Source: Monomorium pharaonis
Lineage: Eukaryota; Arthropoda; Insecta; Hymenoptera; Formicidae
DNA: 64,000 nucleotides
Assembly: GCF_013373865.1 (NCBI RefSeq)
Contig: NC_050472.1
Span: 3,369,757-3,433,756, forward strand
Direction: 5' to 3'
A model generated the notes under the pieces. The model was not told the origin of the DNA. It saw only the letters and a program-made list of their open reading frames with translations, and searched no databases. Both the position numbers and the translations under genes were made by a program. Position 1 is the stretch's first letter. Every line of letters starts with the position of its first letter. Positions 1-10,946 of this stretch are shown here, one piece after another.

Positions 1-3000
1 CACGCAAAACATAAAAATTATACGTAATTAAAACATTTCTAAACTAAGCTCTTCAAAGACATTTATATCGCGATAAAAATAGAGGCCAGAAGTATTGTAA
101 TTTCTGAAGAAGAATTATTAACGTTCACACATCGCGTGTGGAAATAGGAATAGCGTTTTGCTCTCTCGCAATTCCGCGGCAGCCTCATAAACGCGAGACG
201 CACGAGAAAGAGCCGAGCGAATGGAAAACAATCGATTTTAGCTCGCGCGTGATTACCGGGAGGGACATCCGCGGAGGACCAGCGATGCCGGACCGATTGA
301 TTTAACGAAGGCATTATCGGAGCCGACGGAGGCGTGGCAGGCGTTAACTTTCGCTTTCGCACCCGCGAATTCATCGCGGTCGCTGTTGGTGATCGCGCGC
401 GAGTAAATCGCGTCCACGTAATGAGGATCCACGAGGGAAAGATTTACGATTGAATTCATTGGCTTCGACCTCTCTAACGGGTCTCTCTCTCTCCCTCTCT
501 CTCTCTCTTTCTCCGCCGGTTGTAACGGTCTTGCCTTCGTCTTCTCTTCTACTGGACGCGCGGATTCTCGTATTACAGCGGATGCATACGTTGCCATCTG
601 ACATCCTTATCTTCCTAACTGTCGTCGCGGGGAATATACAACCAATTTGCATTTGGCGACTTTTCGCGAGCGAGTGGACGACAAGAATTGTTAAATCCCC
701 GCCGTGAAAAATCGCTGCTGGGGAATCGTGACGATTAGCTGCTATTGTACGAATGACAATTCCAATGCGACAAGACGACGTTTCACATTTGTCGGGATGA
801 CTTTTGGAAAAACCAGAGCGACGATCGAAATCTGACGAGATCTCTCAGAGAGCGGCGTTCCTCAGAAGAGTAAAGGTTTTACGTGGAGTTCGCGGCGATG
901 GACACAGGTGGAGTACGTACGTGACGGCGATTCGTATCTACCAGACCGCGGCGACTACAGCTGCCTCGGATAGGATGCCGCGTTGGCACGTCCACTTTTA
1001 TAGGATTCACTCGTCTCGCATATACAACTCGCTCGCCCGCTGTCCGCACTTCCGCGATTAGATCACCAACCTTTTTTTTTTTTTCACGATTTTCCATAGG
1101 TTTTCAATACGAGTCTCGCTCCGCGCGACACTCTTTACGCCTCCCTGCGGTTTTTCTTCCTCTCTTAAGAAAAATACCTGCGAGTAAAGATCGAGGCCGC
1201 AAGTGCGGAAAGTCGGCTGCGACTCGTACATGAGTCTGTTCATTGTGTCCCCCTCCCCCGCCTTTCCCGCCTCGCAAACCACCGGATTCACACGACCGTA
1301 GGGATGGAGGTCCTCCCGGGTTCTGAGAGGGCATTCATGAGAAGAGGGCCGATAATGCCGCGCCAGACGATACGTACGCGACCATACACGCGTGCACGCG
1401 TGTACACGAAGGCGGCACGAAGATTAGAGAACGTATGGGAGAAAAGGAGAGGCCTAATCGCGCAGGTAGCCGAGGACGCGAAGGCGTCCCGTTGCGAAGC
1501 GGCTAGGTGCTCGCGCCACGGGTGTCACAACTTCTCATACTTTTCCGCCGGACGCTACTTCCGGTCTACCGCCCACCAGGTGCAAAGCTAAGCGTGTATT
1601 TGCCGTTTTTGTAAAAATGGATGTACGAATTATAATCACCATGTCAGAAAAATAAATACTTGTAAATGATAATAAGTGATATTAAAAACAAGATCTTGTC
1701 TCGACCTCCTAAAAATGGTGTTTCTCGATTAATCGTGAAATAAACTTGTTTTAGCTAATGTCTTTATTTCGTAAAAATCGAACGAAAATACCCTGATTCC
1801 GCTATCCGACCGAGATTTATCACGGGAAAATCTTTTCCTTCCCTTTCGGAATTTTCTTCCCCGAGTTGTTTGCGCAAGCTGTTAGAGTTGCAATAAAATC
1901 CCAGAGTGTTATCATTGCGTGAAAAAATTTTCCTGCCGTTCGAGGCACGGTCCAGGAAATGGTTCGTCTACTACAATCTGATCTCGACGGTTGCCTCCGT
2001 GTGTTTTTCTTTTCGCTGTGAAGAGTACCGGTCCGACAATAAACAGGAACTTACGGCTCTTAACTCCGCGTTACAGCGACAGAAATTGTCGTGTCGCACT
2101 GTAATAAAAGCTCCGATATAAATTTAAGAGCAGCGTCGACGCGCCAAATCGCCTAATTTCGCAGAATTCGTCCGAGTGATAAATTTGCATCGCGCACACG
2201 AAGCCGCTAATAAGAACTTATTAATACATCCCGCGCTGTCCACATCGTTTCTCTCGTTTTCTCTCTACCACCTCTCCGTCTCCGTCCCTTTCTTGCTTCA
2301 TTCGTTCGTCGCCCACGTGCATCTACATTCCCGCCGCACCGCCGCGTACAACCGAGCGATAATGCAAGTAATTACGCTCGGCCGAACGCCACCATTATTA
2401 ACGGCGACGTTTGCATAAATCGACGATCGCGATAATCGGTTATGCCCCGTCCTTTGTGTCTTCGGGCGTCGGAACGTTTCCGGTCTCTTTCGCTCCGCAG
2501 CGGCTGTTATTACACCCCTATACGTGGGCGGACGAATAAAAACGCTCATTGACGAGATTACGGGAAAGCGGACGGTTCCCGACGCGTCCTTGGTTATTAC
2601 GCAATGTTGAAATTCACTCCCGTTGCCGGCGATTATTCCTCAGGCCGTACGTGCTGATAAATTCCAAGATAATTTCGTTTTAACGGAAGGTATATTCGTG
2701 GGAAGAAGAAAAAAATCGCATTCTACATGTTTGTTTAGCATTTCGCTGGCGGTATAGAAACTTTCGGTATTCCGCGTTTAGCTCCATATTAAAATAACTT
2801 TAACTTGTCCCGGGGTATCTCTATCGACGGTTAAATCAGATTTTGGCTTTCACGGCTCATAGCGATGAGGCGATCGAAAAGCAAGATTTTAAGATACTAT
2901 TTTTTGGAAGTATCCCCCTTTTTTCTGCCCGTCACGCCGGGTTACGCTCCCCTTTCGTTAACAAGCCGTCGATGATCACGAGTACCAAAGTCCGTATTAA

Positions 3001-4587
3001 ATCAGTCCCGCTTTTTCATCAGGGAGGCTCTAAAGGCACGCATTTGACTCCATTACGAAGCGCCTAACACCCTAATGCCCCGCAGTCGTTCGCTAAATCA
3101 TAACTCGGGAACAGTCTAATATCTCGTAAACACTGTCCACTCGATATCGAAAAATGCCAGTCGCCCAGATTTATCTGCGGCGAGCGTGATCGAGATAAAA
3201 TATAGCCTGTTAGCGCAAGCTGACGCGCGTGCGTATGACTCTATTAGAGAACTTCCACACTTCCCTATTTCTTGCATGAAGAGTGCGAAACGTGTTCGCG
3301 CGGACTACCGTTCTGGAAAATATTTTTCTAAAGGAAATTCGCATCGTCGTAACAATTTCATAATTACAATATGATTACAAAAGATAGAATTATATGGTTT
3401 ATGCGTATCGAGCTAGTAATAACCTTACTTAAAGATTGGATGAAATTAAAAAAAGGATTGAAAGATCTTTCACTTAAGATGAAATTTAAAAAAATATATA
3501 AAATATTATGTTATTAATAAGTAATAAAATAAATAGAGACATTATCAATAAAATCAAGCAAAACGAAAGTAAGATAAAAGTAAGATTCGAGAATTATTAT
3601 CGAGATCAAGTAAGATAAAGCTGACTCGAACATCTCTCGATCAGGCTGCACATTTCCCCGCTTCCAGTTTGCGGCAGATTATCTCGATAATCTCTTTTCC
3701 TTAACCATAACAGCCTCGATCGCGATACTATCTCGCACATTATTATCCAGTTAGAAAGACACGCGGTTATCTTCGTGCTAACTCGATGACCAGCTCTTCG
3801 TCACCTGCCAGCCGGCACTTCGCTCCATGTTTGCTTATGCCGTCTACCACGAACGGGAGGAAGGATCCGCGAGTGTGTTGACACGTCCCGGTGCCTGGCT
3901 GGTGGCAGGATACCGTTGATGGGACAGGCTCCAACCTTCGGGGACTCATTGACGTAGCGGAAGGTTACCGCGAAACGGTGGGCAGGGGAACGTGCGCGCG
4001 CGGGGAAATGACTTAATATGAAGTTACAAGGACGTTATACGAGCGGTGGCCGGTGGCGATCGCTTGGACCACCCAGGAGGTGATTGCCGTGGAGAGGATC
4101 TATCTACAGTCCGCGCTGCCTTTCTTCCTATGTGCTTAATAGTGCCGGCTTCGCATACCGCATTCCTAGATAGTCCTGCGCCAGCAGGAAACTCTCGCTG
4201 GATCTCGCCCCGAGGATGTCTTTCGACGAAAAGAAAAAGAAGGAACGTAAGGAGGGAGAGAAAACCATCGGCCGCGGCGACGTTCATCGAAAACGAACGG
4301 TATTTCCTACTTAATGATCAATGTGAGACCATTAAACTGATCTCTATAGTTAGCCTCGACGTGGTTCCGTTCAAGTTTTTGTGCTCTTGCTACATAAATA
4401 ATAGATAATAATTTACTATATAAGAAAGCAGATTTTGAATATAAGACTTTACTTAACAAGATTATTTCTCATTAATGAGGAAAATCCTAGCTCATCAATT
4501 TATTAAAATTTTACATATAATATGAGTAAAAAATAATTAACATCAATTTAAAAAGTAATAAAGAGTTTTAGAAAACATCAAACGTTC
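1..4587. other. no gene recognised
   Basis: Alternating CpG-rich blocks (about 0.1-1.6, 2.1-2.6 and 3.7-4.3 kb) and AT-rich DNA. The CpG-rich blocks have several overlapping open frames on both strands, the pattern expected from few TA-containing codons, and none resembles a known protein. A (CT)n tract lies at 482-509. Confidence 0.5.
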
Positions 4588-4595
4588 GTCTAAAT

Positions 4596-4860
4596 CAGTG
4601 GTTTTCAACCTTTCTTTGACTAAGGGCCACTAGGATTTTTTCATTCGGTGCAGGGACCCCAAGGTTCAAAATAAACATTCCAAGAATGTAAAAATAAATT
4701 TTAATCATAACTTTTAGTTAACATTAAACTTAGAATAATATTTAAATATATTTTTATAATAGAGAACTTAATTGAAAATCAACGTGACTTTATTTTTCGG
4801 ACCTTAATTTAGTTCTCGCGGACCCCTGGTAGTCCACGGACCACTAGTTGGGAACCCCTG
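4596..4860. mobile_element. non-autonomous hAT-type MITE with 8-bp target duplication
   Basis: A 265-bp element flanked on both sides by the same 8 bases, GTCTAAAT (4588-4595 and 4861-4868). The left end reads CAGTGGTTTTCAACCTT and the right end, read inward on the other strand, CAGGGGTTCCCAACTAG, so the termini are imperfect inverted repeats. An 8-bp duplication with CAGNGGTT.CAAC ends is the pattern of hAT (Charlie-like) elements. The AT-rich interior has no open frame, so it must have been moved by a transposase encoded elsewhere. The perfect target duplication suggests a fairly recent insertion. Confidence 0.85.
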
Positions 4861-4879
4861 GTCTAAATCCAAATAATTT

Positions 4880-4937
4880 CTAGCACAAAATATGATATAT
4901 TCTTGTCATATATATTTGTTGATATATTTTGTGCTAG
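4880..4937. repeat. short perfect palindrome next to the hAT MITE
   Basis: CTAGCACAAAATAT at 4880-4893 is repeated inverted at the right end (ATATTTTGTGCTAG, 4924-4937) around a loop of about 30 bases. It could extrude as a hairpin. No target duplication was seen, so its origin is unknown. Confidence 0.6.
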
Positions 4938-7900
4938 TATAAAATTTGTACGTTATGTATTTAATTCATTATTTGTCTTATAATTCTTATTTTTCCATGT
5001 CAAACACGTATTCATTATTCGCTCGACTCTCTCTTACTTCATCTTACTTTTGTCGCTTAAAAATAATTATCGTACACATAAACTTCGAAGAAAAAAAGAT
5101 AATATAATTTTTCAATTGCCTTCACTGCTTTGTAAAATTACTTTTGGAAATGCGAGACCAATGATCGATACGTACGCGACGTATTCAATGCGTCCGTTAT
5201 TAATTTACTACTTTGGCGCTAGCGTGTTAAACGGCCTATGTATATTAAATTCCGTTGCATAAATTTATGAAGGGAGCATACGTTCATTAGCCCCCCTCGA
5301 CGACAAGCTGTGCACCTTCCTCGATCGTCGCGGTGCGGACGCCGCCGCGAAAATTCTGCCAACTCAAACTCGCCGATAAGTCAAAGAGGGGCAGGGCAAT
5401 ATAATACCACTCTTCATGTTTTATGTATGAGAACGAGATTACTTTGGTGCCACCCACTTGCCAAGTGCTACCACGAGCCGTAGCCCGAAAGTTGCGCTCT
5501 GGTTTGCCGGCGAGAAAAAGAATATCTACGAACAAGGCGCGAGAAACAATAACGATTGATTGCGAATCGGTACAACGCGATGAAACTCTAATATACATCG
5601 AGGAGCGTAATAAAAAAAAAATCTACGAGTTTTTAATATATGTGTTACAAATATTCAAAATTGTATAGAAATTTGAAGAAGTTGCATATTATGTAACTGA
5701 TTTCCATTTGTATTCTACACAACATTGAATATTAATATAAATTCTTTTACTTAATTTAATTCTATTTTTAATATTAAATAAATTTTCTATTTAAATTTAA
5801 TGTTAATAATAGTTAGCAACAATTTATGACAACCTGGCTAATAAAAATATCTAATTTATCTGCTAGCGGGCGTAATTATCGTCGATGTAACACGAAAATG
5901 TAGAAACTATCTAATCTGCAAATCGGACATTGTTAGTGAATTGCGCCGATAACGCTAGGGTGTTATAATCGGCTCGCCTCTAGAAATCGTCGTCGATAAA
6001 TTACGCACGTTGTAAGACCCGTCGAAAATAGGGCGAAGGCGCGGTTGCTTACGCACACTTGGTGGCAATGATTACGAGGCGCGACGCGTGTATTTGCATA
6101 TTATCGTCATATTTCTGGGGCTGCTCTAAATCTCGCGTCGCATCCCATTAAGGTGTCGACAGTGCGACGAGAGCAGAGAGAGAGAGAGAGAGAGAGAAAG
6201 GAACAAGAAGGCGGGGCGATGCAAGTCAAAGAGTTCGATCGGCGGAAGACGAAAAATGAAGAAATCAATCGCCCCCCATTCACCGGGCTGTTTTATCAAC
6301 ATTCCCATGTGAGCGACTTATGCGTGTGATTAATGAGAAAATCGGCATTCCTCGGTTTTGCATCATCGTGTTATGAGACGTGCATCGGCGCTGCCCCGGG
6401 CTGCTTATGAGCCATGTTCGTACAACTCGCGTGTCTACAAAACTACTGGACTTGAGGAAATAAACGGGCTCAATCGACTGGAAAATAGAGCTCTTTTCCT
6501 TATCCTCTAAATTCCTAATCTGATCTCTTCGTCGACATCACCATTCATCATATCAACCAGAACATTACATATATCGGATATAAAACGTATAAACAATAAG
6601 TAAAAATAAGTAAATTAAAATAAATGATCCCAAAATTAATTTATCCTCCGATTGCTGTCTGATGTGATAGAATAATTTCGTTCACATATCTATGTATGCC
6701 ATTTATAAACAAATATTCCACAAGTGGTAATAAATCTCACTAGCGTAATATAAGGGTTATTTTAACTCGTCCGAGATGAAGGTAACTTAATCCTACTGCA
6801 CAAATATAATTTACATATCGAATTATCGATTAAAATAAATCATTGCAGTTCGACAGCCTGGAGGAGATCACGAAGTAACAGCCATCATTTAATAATATTC
6901 ATCCATAACACAATATTATTCTGCTTTTAATTGTTAATTGCCCCGCACCAATCTCCAGAAAAATTATATCGTTTTTTGGATCGCTTTTCAGCGCAAACAT
7001 AAGCGTCGTGATTGCTCAATAGTCTCAGTGGTCAGCTAACCGGTAGAAATGGATAAAAGAAGGACTTGGTGCAAAGTTCTACGGCTACTCGACACACGCC
7101 TTTAGCCCGAAGCCAGAGTCTCGCATTACGCTCTCGCCGCAGCATACCGTGTCTTAGACACGCGTGGGCGAAATTATTTTCTCGTATAACGTCGGCGCGC
7201 GGTATGTTACCACCCTGTAAATTAACTATCGCTTGCCTTTGCATCGTGTGCCGAGTGCTGCAGTCCGAGCGTGGGCGACGCCAACCGATCGCATTATTAT
7301 ATTTTGCGATTGTAAATCAGACGAAACAACGTACCGCTAACATTTTCTTCGAGTTCGTGCACGATCCGCAGCATTAGTTCCGATCGTATTGCTCTTCGCG
7401 TCGCATCGCTTGTCATATAATTTTAAACAAGCACAGAAAGAGAATTGGCTAATTTTCAAGAATAATTCTTGCCGCGAGAATTTTATGCCAAATCTTTGGC
7501 TAATTTTGATCATTTAATTGAAGACATGAGCTTCATAAAAGTTTTCGATTCTAATTACTTTCCGGAAGACGTTAAAAAGATTGTACGATAGTTGTAGGAC
7601 GCCTTGTATGGTGGGACTTAGATTCTCTTTCGCAGTTTTATAATGACGTATCATTATCTTGATTACATATAATGCATTGCCGACGCTTGAAGTGTGCGCA
7701 CTCTAATTATCCTTAATTAGATAAAGCACGTTTAAAAGATCTACAAAGGTATTGTGCCAGCTAGAATTAAAAAAGTTACTTTTAATTCAAAGCAGATCAA
7801 TTTAATGATAGTGAATTTTTGTTTTATACGATCCCTAAGGTGCTGCGTTATCTTTCTAATTGTAATTTCTAATTTTAATAAATCATTAAATCATATATGA

Positions 7901-9567
7901 AATTAATGACTTATTGAGAGAGAAAAAAATACCAAACACTCGTGACTGGATCAGAATTAAATTCAGAGAACTTTTTGTTTGTTCCTTTCATTCGGACGAT
8001 CAATTCTTACTACAAGGCAAATACAAATTTAATACGTTAATGTTTGTGCAAAAGACGATTATAAGTAAGTTTATGAGTAACTCTTTACTTTAAATATATA
8101 TATATGTATGCTACATAATTTATATATTATTATTGTAAATTAGATATATGTGTAATAAATAAATTTAAGTCAAAATCCTTTAAAAACACTACAGAAAATT
8201 CTATATTGCTACCTATCGACATATACTATATTACTTGTGTGAAATATGTGTGTTTTATCCCTTAACTTGAAATACTTTTTGCATTTGCGAGATCAACTAT
8301 GATTTGTTTTATTAGCAAGTCTGACTCCCGCGCATGTAACATACGTTTAGTACTTATATATCATACTTGGCACCCGTAAAATATTACACAATATCAGATA
8401 ATGACGCGCGGATCTACATGAAATTTATGGATTCAACGACATTAAATCAGGCGGATCGACGTTCCGGTACATTCATCGTTGTTCGATTCACGGTACTGGT
8501 TTCTATTTCCGTGGTGTTTTATTTTCCGCTCCGGCGTACGTGTACCTTTTGATTTATTACATTTATCGTATTATCAATCGATTTAATTATCGAATGACCA
8601 GCTCGAAATTTCACAATTTGCATTTTTAAAATATAAATCTGGTTGGAGCATTATATTTTGCTTCGCCAAGAGAGTCGAAACGATACGTAAAAGCTGCTCT
8701 TTGCATAATTAAAGTGTATACTTATAAAAATCCAGATCTAATTTAATGGTTTAACATAATTTCTCTGACAAAATCGAATCGCTAGAATTCCAAATAATTT
8801 TTGCACAACTAGATAAGTATCATACTTTGGAAATATTTTTCATTAATTTTACTTGTAAATTTCAATAGGTAAATATATATATTTTTAAGGTAGGAAAATT
8901 TATGGGGCATAATTTATAGTTAGTAGACACATAATTTTCTTAACATAGAGACGCGGTCTGTTCTTCGAACTTTCACGTAATCAAAATGAGAATTAAACGA
9001 TCCTAATTTGCGCATATGATTTTCTTGTTAATGAAATTATCTCTAGTAAGCTATTCATTTACGAAGATAATAATATTACCGTAATGAGAATAACAAACGC
9101 GCCGACGGAATTACATTAACGCCAACAAGCATATTACGAGTCCGGCTGAAATCGCCTTAACGCGAAAGCAATAGTCGTTCAATAGAGTTTCTTCGTGTAT
9201 AAACCTATTGAAAAAATGAAAATTACTCTGGCACAGATAGCGGCTCGTGGTTGATAGACTTATCTTAAATATTCCACAAAGTAATAATATTTAAACGGCC
9301 GATTCCCATAGCTATGTAAATGTATATCCTATAACAGTTAAATAAAACGCACAGAAAAGTAAAAACAGAGCCATAGTCAAACATTAACTAATTAATATGT
9401 CTACAAGGAGAAAAGAAAATTATAACTAAAGCGATGCGAAAAACGGCACAGATTACTTTCATTTCCCTGATTACATCTCTCATTACCAAAATCAAATTAA
9501 TATTCTCTCAGCCTTTCGTCGATAAGTCATTATTAACTCATATTCACTTCTCAGTATATTATCCTAT
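4938..9567. other. no gene recognised
   Basis: Mostly AT-rich DNA with CpG-richer patches near 5.3-5.6, 5.9-6.5 and 7.0-7.4 kb and an (AG)n tract at 6175-6197. No exon, RNA gene or bounded element could be supported. Confidence 0.5.
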
Positions 9568-9676
9568 GTACATAATTAAAGAAAAGAAAAAGGAGTATTA
9601 TGAGGCTATGATAAATGACAATAAGGATGATCCTGCGAATATGTAGAAAGTACTGAAAGAATTAGTTAAAGAGTCT
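9568..9676 (+). pseudogene. LINE ORF2 fragment (region between endonuclease and reverse transcriptase)
   Basis: The plus frame reads YIIKEKKKEYYEAMINDN, then KDDPANM, a TAG stop at 9644-9646, and KVLKELVKE. The K-K-E-Y-Y-E...N-K.D-P..M-W-K-x-L-K-E-L pattern is typical of the stretch joining endonuclease and reverse transcriptase in CR1/Jockey-type non-LTR retrotransposons. The stop sits where the family usually has Trp, one base change away (TGG to TAG). The coding match ends abruptly where the decamer minisatellite begins. Identification is by pattern recall, without a database search. The 5' limit is uncertain. Confidence 0.6.
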
Positions 9677-10488
9677 CCCGGTCTCTTCCGTCTCTCTCCG
9701 TCTCTCCGGTCTCCCCCCGTCTCTCCGGGTCTCTCCCCGTCTCTCCCGGTCTCTCCCCGTCTCTACCCGTCTGTCCCCGTCACTCCCTATCTCTACCCGT
9801 CTCTCCCCGTCTCTCCCGGTCTCTCCGGGTCTCTCCTCGTCTCTCCCGGTCTTTCCTTGTCTCTCCCGGTCTCTACCCGTCTCTCCCGGTCTCTTCCCGT
9901 CTCTCCCTATCTCTACCCGTCTCTTCCCGTCTCTCCCCGTCTCTCCCGGTCTCTACCCGTCTCTCCCGGTCTCTCCCCGTCTCTCCCTATCTCTACCCGT
10001 CTCTTCCCGTCTCTCCCGGTCTCTCCCCGTCTCTCCCGATCTCTCCCCGTCTCTCCCAGTCACTACCCGTCTTTCCCCGTCTCTCCCGGTCTCTCCCCGT
10101 CTCTCCCGGTCTCTCCCGGTCTCTCCTCGTCTCTCCCGGTCTCTACCCGTCTCTCCCTATCTCTACCCGTCTCTTCCCGTCTCTCCTCGTCTCTCCCGGT
10201 CTCTCCGGGTCTCTCCCCGTCTCTCCTCGTCTCTCCCGGTCTCTCCCCGTCTCTCCCTATCTCTACCCGTCTCTTCCCGTCTCTCCCGGTCTCTCCCTGT
10301 CTCTCCCGATCTCTCCCCGTCTCTCCCAGTCACTACCCGTCTCTCCCCGTCTCTCCCCGTCTCTCCCGGTCTCTCCCCGTCTCTCCGGTCTCTCCCGGTC
10401 TCTCCTCGTCTCTCCCGGTCTCTACCCGTCTCTCCCCGTCTCTCCCCGTCTCTCCCGGTCTCTCCCAGTCCCTCCTGGTCTCTACTGG
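9674..10488. repeat. decamer minisatellite, about 81 units of CTCTCCCSGT
   Basis: An 815-bp tandem array of a 10-bp unit. Common unit variants are CTCTCCCGGT, CTCTCCCCGT, CTCTACCCGT and CTCTCCCTAT. Since 30 bp is ten codons, the array is open in the plus frame (SLPVSPxLSR-like repeats, 9857-10516) and in two minus frames. These open frames follow from the repeat and are not taken as genes. A higher-order period of 270 bp is visible: 9981 onward recurs at 10251 onward with few changes. One 9-bp unit near 10381 shifts the phase. The array is strongly strand-asymmetric (pyrimidines on plus). Confidence 0.97.
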
Positions 10489-10946
10489 TAGATATGGGAG
10501 AAACGCAATTGAATAAATTGCAAGTAGCACAGAATCGGGCTATGCGAGTAATATTACAATGTAGATACACCAAAATAGAACATATGTTACAAGCGTTGCA
10601 ATTTATGTCTATAAAACAAAGACTACACTATAATGTATGTATATTTATATTTAAGATTTTACATAACTTGGTGCAAAATTACTTAAGAGATAGACTAGAA
10701 GTAATTAGTAATGAAAATGGAAGAAAAACAAGACAGGAAGGGACTATCGCAATAAAATTAGAACTAAAAGTGCGCAAAAAAGCGTGTGTTACGAGGACGT
10801 AAAATTATACAATACCTTGCCAGCAGAAATTAGAAGTTGTGAAAGAATTGATGTATTTAAACGGATGTTAAAGAAGCATGTATGTAAATCTATTTAAAAC
10901 ATAATAGCTGAGAGAAAGCTAAATAAACTTCAATCAATCAATCAAT
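10489..10946 (+). pseudogene. 3' end of a CR1-like LINE (C-terminus of reverse-transcriptase ORF, 3' tail)
   Basis: The plus frame from about 10494 reads ETQLNKLQVAQNRAMRVIL, then YTKIEHMLQALQFMSIKQRL, FIFKILHNLVQNYL. This is the conserved C-terminal block of ant and other arthropod CR1/Jockey-type ORF2 (LNKLQ..QNRAMR.IL, then ML..L.....RQRL). The first frame stops at 10800-10802. One base shift in the A-run at 10776-10781 restores the expected continuation YNTLPAEIR, then FKRMLKKH, to a stop at 10894-10896. The element ends with a (CAAT)n tail at about 10931-10945, the kind of short tandem 3' end seen in CR1-like elements. Confidence 0.85.

Noticed and set aside
3767..3949. Minus 60-codon frame with three cysteines, considered as a further laminin exon
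   Set aside because: Cysteine spacing does not fit an LE repeat and no L4 signature is present.
9857..10516. 219-codon plus frame of SLPVSPxLSR-like repeats and the matching minus frames
   Set aside because: Open only because a 10-bp unit without stops repeats; both strands are open and there is no other coding sign.
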